Assembly (NCBI RefSeq): GCF_004361855.1
Contig: NZ_SNWQ01000029.1
Coordinates: 1-64,000, forward strand
Origin: Kribbella caucasensis
GTDB taxonomy: Bacteria > Actinomycetota > Actinomycetes > Propionibacteriales > Kribbellaceae
DNA: 64,000 bases
Direction of reading: 5' to 3'
Shown: positions 34,187 through 40,802 of the stretch, in pieces
Layout of the letters: every line of letters starts with the position of its first letter
How positions within the stretch are numbered: position 1 is the stretch's first letter
The notes under the pieces: model-generated
What the model saw: only the letters and a program-made list of their open reading frames with translations
What the model was told of the DNA's origin: nothing
Databases searched by the model: none
Position numbers and translations under genes: made by a program

Positions 34187-36553
34187 ATGGCACCCCAGCA
34201 CCCGCAACTCCCCCACCTCAGTCGCCGCGGCTTCCTCGGCGCGGCGCTCGCGGCCGGCGTGGTACTGATCGCCGAGCCCACCCCGGTGACGGCGTACGCC
34301 GCGGCCGGCGACGTCACCCTGACCGCCGGCGGGATCAGCCTGCTGGCGAGCATCGGTGGCCGGCTCGCCATTCGCGACGCGGCCGGCGTCACCCGATCCG
34401 CCGGATCGAGGTTCCAGCTCAAGGACCAGCTCACCGGCATCCACCTGTCCACTGGTGGTACGCCGGCACTCGCCCAACTGCCCGACGGTACGCCGGCGAT
34501 CCGGATGGACTACACCTTCGACGCCGCGGCCGGATCGACCACCGTGGTCGGCTGGTTCAGCGTCTCCACCAACCACGCCACGCTGGAATGGCGGATCACC
34601 GGCGCTGACACACTGCTGCCGGACGGCTTCCTGTTCAGCCGGGCGATCCAGGCGCCGACGGCGCCCGACGCCTACATCCCGGTCACCGAATGGATCCGCG
34701 ACGCCGGTGGCGGAATCCCGTACGAAGACACCGTCGGGGTGGCGCACACCTCGACCTGGGGCAGCAACCTGGACGGGCTGTTCCTGCTGGACCGATCACG
34801 TCAGGCCTGGACGAACGCGACGTGGATGCACGCACCCGGCGTACCGGACCCAGCCGGCGGCTGGACCAGCCGGGCCGACTTCTTCTTCTCCGAGACCAGA
34901 CCATCTGCAACGGCCACGATCGGTCGCGGTCGCGAACTGGGCCTCGAACTGACCACCAACCGCCCCTTCAACCTGTACGACGCCGGCGGCGAGCCGATGG
35001 AGCTGACCGCCTTGGTCGCGAACGGCGGCGCTGCCCGGTCGGCCGAACTGCAGTTGTCAGTGCGCGACTTCGATGGGATCCAATTGGCCGGGACCACGGT
35101 GACGGGCAGCATCGCGGCGGCGGCAACGTGGCAGTACACCTTCACCGTGCCCGCGCCGGCCGCCGGGATCGCGATGGCCGAGGTGGTGGTCCGGTCCGGC
35201 GACGACGAGGCGTTCGCCCGGACGAACCTCGCCACGCTGCCGCCGTACGACTATCTATCCGCAGACAGCATGTTCGGGATCGCCAACTATCCGTGGCTGC
35301 AACGACCGAGCGCCGATGCCCTGCTGGACCTGTGGGAGCGGGTCGGCATCAGCATGGTCCGCATCGCGTACGACGGTGGCCCGGGTCTGCCGCCATCCGC
35401 GTTCGACGCGCGGGGCATCCGGCACAACATCGAACTGCAGCCGTCGCTCGAAGTGACCGATGCCGTGGCGGCCGCGTGGGCCGCCGACAAGTTGTCGGTG
35501 GCAACCGGTGCCGGCGCCGGCTACTTCGAGGTCGGCAACGAACTCAACCGGCCGTTCAACACCGGAGTCGCCGCCCAGGCCTACCTGGACAAGGCGCTGC
35601 GACCGGTATTCGACCGGAGGGCCGCCACCGGCGCGACCATCAAACTGATGAACAACGGCCTGGCCGGGATGGACAAGCCATGGGTGCAGAACTTCATCGC
35701 GGCCGGCGGCTGGGACTTGATCGATGCATTCGCCTATCACCCGGGACGCGGCAATTTCACCCCGGACTACGTACCGCCGGGCGATGACTGGGGATCCGGA
35801 CCCGAAGGCAGCTACTGGAACTTCTACGGCGGACTGAAACAGCTGAAGACTTTGATGGCACAGTACGGCGAGAAGGAAATCTGGCTGACCGAGGCCTACG
35901 CGGCGACCAAGCCGAACAGCTGGTGGCATGACACCTACCGGCACGCGGCGGAGAACATCCTGCTCAGTCTGGCGCTGGCGAAGGCCGAAGGCATCAAGTG
36001 CGTTTGCTGGTACCAGTTCCACGACAGCGTGCTCGGCATGCCGCAGATCGCCGATCCGGACAATGTCGAATACCACTTCGGCCTGATGAACCGCGATCTC
36101 AGCCCGAAGCCATCGCTACTGGCCTACGCGACGGCCGCCCGCCGGCTCGACCTAGCGACGTTCCGGGGCTGGCTGACCTTCCCTGACCCGAAGACATTCG
36201 GCCTGTGGTTCGACACACCCGACGGCCCGGCGACGGTGCTGTGGAACCGGGCCGACGGCTACCTACTCAACACCACCGGCCAACGAACCGACTGGCACTT
36301 CCCCGCACCGGAAGTCTGGATCGACCCCTGGCCGACCAAGACCCCGCTCACAGTTGCCGCTGGCAACGTCGTACAACGGGTGGACGCGATCGGCCGGACC
36401 CAGCAACTGTCGCCGGCCCACGGCCAGGTGACCCTCACCCTCGACGGCGCACCCAGGATCTACTACGGCCTGACACCGCAAGCGAGGCGCGGCGTCAACA
36501 CGCTGCCCGGCTGCCGCCAAGGACGCCCCCGCCCTGTAGTCACCGTGGGGTGA
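34187..36553 (+). CDS. Tat-exported glycoside hydrolase, clan GH-A-like
   Basis: Secreted protein of 788 residues. A twin-arginine signal (SRRGFLGAALAAGVVLIAEP, RR at 13-14) is followed by a beta-rich N-terminal half (about 40-350) and a TIM-barrel-like domain (about 360-680). The clan GH-A catalytic pair is visible: acid/base E452 in YFEVGNELNRP (Asn-Glu) and probable nucleophile E569 in EIWLTEAYA, 117 residues apart. A C-terminal beta domain (about 690-770) follows. I cannot name the GH family; GH39-, GH5- or GH79-like proteins share this pattern. Divergent from a LacI-led sugar importer with a shared inverted repeat, it probably releases the sugar that the importer takes up. The 3' end overlaps the convergent gene by 14 bp. 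Confidence 0.82.
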   Translation: MAPQHPQLPHLSRRGFLGAALAAGVVLIAEPTPVTAYAAAGDVTLTAGGISLLASIGGRLAIRDAAGVTRSAGSRFQLKDQLTGIHLSTGGTPALAQLPDGTPAIRMDYTFDAAAGSTTVVGWFSVSTNHATLEWRITGADTLLPDGFLFSRAIQAPTAPDAYIPVTEWIRDAGGGIPYEDTVGVAHTSTWGSNLDGLFLLDRSRQAWTNATWMHAPGVPDPAGGWTSRADFFFSETRPSATATIGRGRELGLELTTNRPFNLYDAGGEPMELTALVANGGAARSAELQLSVRDFDGIQLAGTTVTGSIAAAATWQYTFTVPAPAAGIAMAEVVVRSGDDEAFARTNLATLPPYDYLSADSMFGIANYPWLQRPSADALLDLWERVGISMVRIAYDGGPGLPPSAFDARGIRHNIELQPSLEVTDAVAAAWAADKLSVATGAGAGYFEVGNELNRPFNTGVAAQAYLDKALRPVFDRRAATGATIKLMNNGLAGMDKPWVQNFIAAGGWDLIDAFAYHPGRGNFTPDYVPPGDDWGSGPEGSYWNFYGGLKQLKTLMAQYGEKEIWLTEAYAATKPNSWWHDTYRHAAENILLSLALAKAEGIKCVCWYQFHDSVLGMPQIADPDNVEYHFGLMNRDLSPKPSLLAYATAARRLDLATFRGWLTFPDPKTFGLWFDTPDGPATVLWNRADGYLLNTTGQRTDWHFPAPEVWIDPWPTKTPLTVAAGNVVQRVDAIGRTQQLSPAHGQVTLTLDGAPRIYYGLTPQARRGVNTLPGCRQGRPRPVVTVG

Positions 36554-37013
36554 GCCGGACGACCGGGTATTGCCGGTCGGACTTGCTTTGGTACTTCCCG
36601 TAGCGGGGCTGGGCGGCGGTGATGCGCTGCCAGGCCTCGTCACGATCGGCGCCGGCAAGCTGGTACGGCGTCACCGGCGCGGCGTCGTGTCCGGGCAGCT
36701 CGACCGACACGCTCTCGGGGTGCGCCATCAAGTTGCCGTGCCAGTCGGGGTGCTGGCTTCCACCACCCGATGCGACGACCAACCACGAGTCACCGTCGGC
36801 GAACCACGCCAGCGGCGTCTCTCGCGGCTGTCCGCTCCGGCGGCCGACCGTGTTCAGGATCAGCAGATCCATGCCCATCATCTTGCTGCGTCCCCGGCGG
36901 ATCTTGACGCTCGTACGAGCGTTCATCTTCCGTTGAATCCACCGTGACAACGGCCCAGGCGTACCGGGCTTGCGCTCTACTCGACTACCGACTTGCTGGT
37001 TCTTGGTCTCCAT
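36540..37013 (-). CDS. Deazaflavin (F420)-dependent nitroreductase-family protein
   Basis: Protein of 157 residues of the Ddn-like split beta-barrel family. Conserved segments are LILNTVGRRSGQPRETPLAWFADGDSWLVVASGGG, then PDWHGNLMAHPESVSVELPG, and a C-terminal RITAAQPRYGKYQSKSDRQYPVVRLTPR. These proteins bind F420H2 and reduce quinones or nitro compounds. The start ATG at 37013 is favoured over longer in-frame extensions because TAGCGT (37021-37026, minus strand) sits 7 nt upstream, consistent with a leaderless transcript. It converges on the glycosidase gene with a 14-bp overlap. Confidence 0.87.
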   Translation of the reverse strand: METKNQQVGSRVERKPGTPGPLSRWIQRKMNARTSVKIRRGRSKMMGMDLLILNTVGRRSGQPRETPLAWFADGDSWLVVASGGGSQHPDWHGNLMAHPESVSVELPGHDAAPVTPYQLAGADRDEAWQRITAAQPRYGKYQSKSDRQYPVVRLTPR

Positions 37014-37079
37014 GGCGATAACGCTAGTTCCGGCCCGACGACCGGTGCTTCTTGATTCCTGACCACTCTTGACAGGAGT

Positions 37080-37095
37080 TGGTAAACGTTTGCCA
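37080..37095. promoter_or_regulatory. LacI-type palindrome at the start of the VOC gene
   Basis: TGGTAAACGTTTGCCA, arms matching at 7 of 8 positions around a central CG, the classic form of LacI/GalR-family operators. It ends on the A of the ATG at 37095. A TTGACA lies at 37069-37074. It is unlike the 20-bp repeat of the LacI gene at 32978-34018, so a different repressor is expected. Confidence 0.55.
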
Positions 37096-37805
37096 TGATG
37101 GCTTCCGTGATCTACGAGCTGAATCATGTCGGCGGCAGGATCAGGGACCTCGATGCCAGTTTGGCCTTCTACACCGAGACGATCGGCGCGGAGGTGGTCG
37201 ATCGGCTGTTCATGTCGAGCTCGCGGGTCGACCGGGTGCACGTCCAGCTCGCGACCGGACTGGTGGAGTTATTGCACAGCCAGGCCGCCGATCCGGAGGC
37301 GACGTACGGCCTGAACCATGTCGCCTTCATGACCGACGATCTGGACGGCGACTATGCGCGGCTGATCAATGCGGGGTACGCCGAGCTCTCCGCGCCCCGG
37401 ATCGCGAGGAGCGGCCAGGGCAGACTCGCATTCCTCGCCGACCCGAACGGCACGCGCATCGAACTCCTGCAGCGTTCGGAAGACTTCCGCGTTCCACCAA
37501 TCACTTCAGGTCCGGTACGTCGCCTGTCCTTCGTCGCGCTGGTTGCACCTGATCTCGAAGCGGCGATCGAGTTCTACGGCGGCCACCTCGGCATGCAGCG
37601 CTGGACGCCGGACCGACCAGACGACGCCGTCTACTTCCGGATGGGCGACGACACCCTGAAACTCTGCCCATCGTTGCCCTCGGCCACCACCCTCGTCGAC
37701 CACCTCGGTCTCGAAATGCCCGCCCCCAGAGAAGACGCGCACGACCCAGACGGCAACCGCCTACCTTCGTCACCCCGCCAAGCCCGGCGACGATCAGGGC
37801 CGTAG
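37095..37805 (+). CDS. VOC-family protein (glyoxalase/dioxygenase-like), two-domain
   Basis: Protein of 236 residues with two vicinal-oxygen-chelate modules. The first (about 5-125) is complete: YELNHVGGRIRDLDASLAFYTETIG, HVQLATGLVELLHS, LNHVAFMTDDLDGDYARL and FLADPNGTRIELLQR, with the His, His/Glu and Glu positions expected for metal binding. The second (about 138-225) begins LSFVALVAPDLEAAIEFYGGHLGMQRW and is shorter, ending in a basic tail rather than the usual final strand and Glu. Substrate unknown. Two ATGs (37095 and 37098) overlap a LacI-type palindrome; no good ribosome binding site precedes them. Confidence 0.8.
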   Translation: MMASVIYELNHVGGRIRDLDASLAFYTETIGAEVVDRLFMSSSRVDRVHVQLATGLVELLHSQAADPEATYGLNHVAFMTDDLDGDYARLINAGYAELSAPRIARSGQGRLAFLADPNGTRIELLQRSEDFRVPPITSGPVRRLSFVALVAPDLEAAIEFYGGHLGMQRWTPDRPDDAVYFRMGDDTLKLCPSLPSATTLVDHLGLEMPAPREDAHDPDGNRLPSSPRQARRRSGP

Positions 37806-37927
37806 GAGGGTCTTGATGGCTCAGCGTTCGTCCGTCGGCTGGTAGCGCTCGGCGGCCTGGTCAGGTGGGAGTTCAAGGTCGACCTGGGTTGATCTCCCGC
37901 GCCCTGCTCGACCTTGACCGCGGCCGC

Positions 37928-37969
37928 CTGTGGATAGTGGCAGGACCTTGCCATTCCATGGATCCCTTA
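37928..37969 (+). repeat. 42-nt direct repeat upstream of the DUF222/HNH gene, copy 1
   Basis: Starts CTGTGGATAGTGGCAGGACC and ends GATCCCTTA. It contains the inverted repeat TGGCA-N6-TGCCA (37938-37953). Compared with copy 2, the first 26 nt differ at one position and the last 9 nt are identical, with a variable 7-nt stretch between. Confidence 0.8.
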
Positions 37970-38011
37970 CCTGAGTGCCGTGCTCGCCGGCGGCCTCCTC
38001 GGCGCGCTGCC

Positions 38012-38053
38012 CTGTGGATAGTGGCAGGAACTTGCCAATCCTCAGATCCCTTA
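38012..38053 (+). repeat. 42-nt direct repeat upstream of the DUF222/HNH gene, copy 2
   Basis: Starts CTGTGGATAGTGGCAGGAAC and ends GATCCCTTA, exactly 84 bp after copy 1 with the same internal spacing. It also keeps the TGGCA ... TGCCA inverted repeat. Eighty-four bp is eight helical turns, so proteins bound to the two copies would sit on the same face of the DNA. Confidence 0.8.
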
Positions 38054-38064
38054 TAGATAAGGCC

Positions 38065-38102
38065 TTCTGAGCTCAGAAACTGTCGGCGGCATCATCTAGG
38101 CT
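38065..38102 (+). promoter_or_regulatory. Palindrome and probable leaderless promoter of the DUF222/HNH gene
   Basis: TTCTGAGCTCAGAA (38065-38078) is a perfect 14-bp palindrome at the -35 position. TAGGCT (38097-38102) is a -10 candidate 6 nt before the ATG at 38109, and no ribosome binding site is present, which suggests leaderless translation. Just upstream CCTTATAGATAAGG (38049-38062) is another dyad. Confidence 0.45.
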
Positions 38103-38108
38103 TTTCGC

Positions 38109-40100
38109 ATGGACAGGTTGCGTGAACGGCCCGTGTGGTCGATGACCGGCAGCGAGAAGCTGACGGCCCTCGACACACTGCAGGCCGACCTGACCCGCCT
38201 GTCCACCCGCCGCCTGGAGTTGCTGGCCGCGTTGGACACCGACGGCTACGCCACCGAACTCGGCGCCCGCGACACCGTCAACCTGATCGCGATCCGCCAC
38301 CGCCTCGATCCGACCGAGGTCCGCCGAGACCTCAAACTCGCCCACGCCCTCCCCAAGTACACAGCGGTCTCCGCCGCCCTCCACACCGACCCCACACCAC
38401 CCGACACCGAAACCCCAGCACCAGCAGAGGAAACCGCGACCGACGTGACGGCGAACGCGACGAGCGGCGAGACGTCTGCGCACGCGGAGGCGACCGCCGA
38501 CGCCGACCGGGACGGACAGACGGCGGCAACCGATGCGGATGCGGAGACAGCGGCGGGCGCGGACGCGGCGGAGCAGACCGAGCACGCGGACGCGGCGGAG
38601 CTGGATGGGGAGCCGACGGCCGGTCCGCTGCTGCTGCACCCTGGCCAGGCGGCCGTGATCGTCGATGCGCTGGACAAGATCCCGTCCTCGGCGCGGGTCT
38701 CGGCCGAGAGCCTCCGGTTCGCCGAGGAACAGATGGTCAAGGCCGCCCAGGTGTTGCCGCCCGGCGAGCTGCGCAAACTCGGCCGGGAGGTCCGCAACCG
38801 GCTCGACACCGACGGCCCCGAACCGGCCGAGAAACGCGCCGCCGCGAACGAACGGCTCTGGTTGAAGCGGACCGACGACGGCATCAAGTTCGGCGGGTTC
38901 CTGGCCGGTGACAACGCCGAGTTGCTGCAGACGATGGTGTTCGCCAACTCCAAACCGCACAAGACCCCCGACGGGCAGCGCGACCCGCGCAGCCGCGGGA
39001 AACTCCAGGCCGACGGCCTCACCGACATCCTGCACACCGCCGCCGCCACCGGTGCCGCCCCGGCCCACGGCGGCATCAAACCCCACATCACCGTCACCAT
39101 CTCGCTGGCCGACCTGCTCGCCGGCACCGGCACCGGCGACCTGGCCCACGGCGGCACCCTGTCGGCGGCCGCGATCCGCCGGCTGGCCTGCGACGCCGGC
39201 ATCATCCCGCTCGTACTGGGCGCGAACTCCGAGCCCCTGGATGTGGGCACCGAGGAACGGTTCGTGAACCGGGCGATGCGGCGTGCGTTGAACGCCCGGG
39301 ACAAGGGCTGCGTGGTGTGCGGCGCCCCACCGGCGATGTGCGAGGCCCACCACCTCGTGCACTGGGCAGAAGGCGGCCCGACCCGCGTCGACAACCTGGT
39401 CCTGCTCTGCAAGCGCCACCACATCGACGTGCACCACGGCCACTGGACCATCACCATGCACAACGGCCAGCCCCAACTATCCCGCCCCGACTGGGCCACC
39501 CCCACACCAACCCGCACCCCCACACGCACACCAGCCCGGGCCCCCAGCCCAACCCGGACTCCCGCACCGCCGCCGGATCCCTGGACCGCCAGCCCACCCG
39601 ACGCGCCACCCGCCCCGAGGCGACGCGGTGGCTCACCCGAGCCTGCACCAGAAACTCCACCAGGTGCCGGGCCAACCACACCCGAGCCCAGGCCAACCAC
39701 ACTCGAGCCCAGGCCAACCACACCCTGGGCCGACGAGCAAACCACACCAACCACACAGCCGGACACCCACACCACCCGGCCACGCCCGCCTGGCACCGGT
39801 CCGACCAGCCCAGACCCCTGGCCGGACAACGATTCCACCGCGCCAGCCACCGCCGGCGGGACAGATCACGTCATCGCGCGCCCGCCCGGCCGATCTGCGA
39901 GTCCGCTCGGCGACAGCCCCCACCCACTCGGCGGTACCGCCCGCCCGCTCCCGATCTACGAACAGTTGCGCCGCGAGTTCGCCGACTCCCCGGATCCCTG
40001 GGCCGACCCACCGGCGCCACCACCAACGACATCACCAGCTGATTGGCAGCCGCACGCGCCTAACACCAACTCCCGACCAACCACCACACCCGGCGGTTGA
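38109..40100 (+). CDS. DUF222 and HNH endonuclease domain protein
   Basis: Protein of 663 residues. The N-terminal DUF222/13E12 region (about 10-95 and 180-370: KLTALDTLQADLTRLSTRRLELLAALD, LAIRHRLDP-type and SAESLRFAEEQMVKAAQ) is split by an Ala/Glu/Asp/Thr-rich insert (about 96-175). The HNH module (about 385-440) has CVVCGAPPAMCEAHHLVHWAEGGPT and LVLLCKRHHIDVHH, with paired cysteines and the catalytic HH / N / H residues. The last 200 residues are Pro/Thr-rich and disordered, including three 21-nt repeat units. Actinobacterial genomes carry many such genes; some are thought to be mobile or defence-related nucleases, but this is not settled. The upstream repeats suggest specific regulation. 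Confidence 0.88.
   Translation: MDRLRERPVWSMTGSEKLTALDTLQADLTRLSTRRLELLAALDTDGYATELGARDTVNLIAIRHRLDPTEVRRDLKLAHALPKYTAVSAALHTDPTPPDTETPAPAEETATDVTANATSGETSAHAEATADADRDGQTAATDADAETAAGADAAEQTEHADAAELDGEPTAGPLLLHPGQAAVIVDALDKIPSSARVSAESLRFAEEQMVKAAQVLPPGELRKLGREVRNRLDTDGPEPAEKRAAANERLWLKRTDDGIKFGGFLAGDNAELLQTMVFANSKPHKTPDGQRDPRSRGKLQADGLTDILHTAAATGAAPAHGGIKPHITVTISLADLLAGTGTGDLAHGGTLSAAAIRRLACDAGIIPLVLGANSEPLDVGTEERFVNRAMRRALNARDKGCVVCGAPPAMCEAHHLVHWAEGGPTRVDNLVLLCKRHHIDVHHGHWTITMHNGQPQLSRPDWATPTPTRTPTRTPARAPSPTRTPAPPPDPWTASPPDAPPAPRRRGGSPEPAPETPPGAGPTTPEPRPTTLEPRPTTPWADEQTTPTTQPDTHTTRPRPPGTGPTSPDPWPDNDSTAPATAGGTDHVIARPPGRSASPLGDSPHPLGGTARPLPIYEQLRREFADSPDPWADPPAPPPTTSPADWQPHAPNTNSRPTTTPGG
39671..39733 (+). 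repeat. 21-nt tandem repeat, three units, in the HNH gene tail
   Basis: Units start at 39671, 39692 and 39713, the first two differing at one base and the third degenerate at its end. They encode a Pro-Thr-Thr-x-Glu-Pro-Arg-type ladder. The partial HNH gene at the left edge has a different unit in the same C-terminal position. Confidence 0.8.
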
Positions 40101-40802
40101 CAACACAGCCTCATCAAACGGCGTGCGGCGCGCCCCCGCCATGCCGCAACACCCGGGCAATCGAAAACGCCGCCGATCCAACTCACCGCGCCAACTCACC
40201 TGGACAGGTTCGTCGGCAGCACCGGACCTGGGCAGCACACCAATATCCGAGCGCTCCGGCCACCGCGGCATCCAGGCTGTTCACCCGAGCCCGCCGTACG
40301 TACTGCGCCAGTCGTGGGAGACCGTACGCCGCAAGCGTTTGGACCGTTATGTCTGCCGTGATCTACGAGTGAGGTTCGCCACCACACCGAAGACCGCCCG
40401 ACCACGGGCCAGGCATGGTGGAGTCGGCACGTTGCGAGGCGGCCAAGGAGGCGAGGAAGTGGGGTGCCTCGTCCGACGAGGATTCCGGGGCATAGACGGT
40501 CAGGGGTGAGGCCAGCCTCGGCGGCACGCGCGCCAGCTGCCATCTCCAGGCCTTCGTCGGCGAGGGTGAGGTGTGCCGACGATGCGGCCTGCGTGTTCGG
40601 TGACCTGGGTGCGCGAGTGGTGCACCGTCCACCAACGGTGAAACAGCCGATCAATTGTATTGTTCGTTTGTTTCCAGCAAACAATGGAATGACTTCTTGA
40701 CCGATTGACACCCTGGCCGCGGTAATGCACCGTCAAGCTATTAGGTCACCGGAGGGACGGGCGGCACATCGGGCTTGCCCGGGTGGCCTTGTGGGGGTTG
40801 CC
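40101..40802. other. Intergenic region between the HNH gene and the secreted protein gene
   Basis: I see no gene I can support in these 702 bp. Short open frames on both strands lack family features and good starts. The stretch 40640-40745 is clearly AT-richer than the rest of the window and includes GTTTG-N7-CAAAC (about 40667-40685) and a TTGACA at 40705-40710, so it probably holds the promoter of the gene at 40803. The part 40101-40640 may be decayed coding sequence. Confidence 0.5.

Larger units (their letters stand above)
37806..38108. other. Intergenic region between the VOC and DUF222/HNH genes
   Basis: No gene seen in these 303 bp. It contains two copies of a 42-nt direct repeat 84 bp apart (37928 and 38012), two adjacent palindromes (38049-38062 and 38065-38078) and a probable leaderless promoter for the HNH gene. 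These are annotated separately. Confidence 0.7.

Noticed and set aside
40330..40372. CCGTGATCTACGAG shared by this spot and the start of the VOC gene, giving a possible mini-ORF MSAVIYE
   Set aside because: A 14-nt match is expected several times by chance in 64 kb; there is no continuation of homology.
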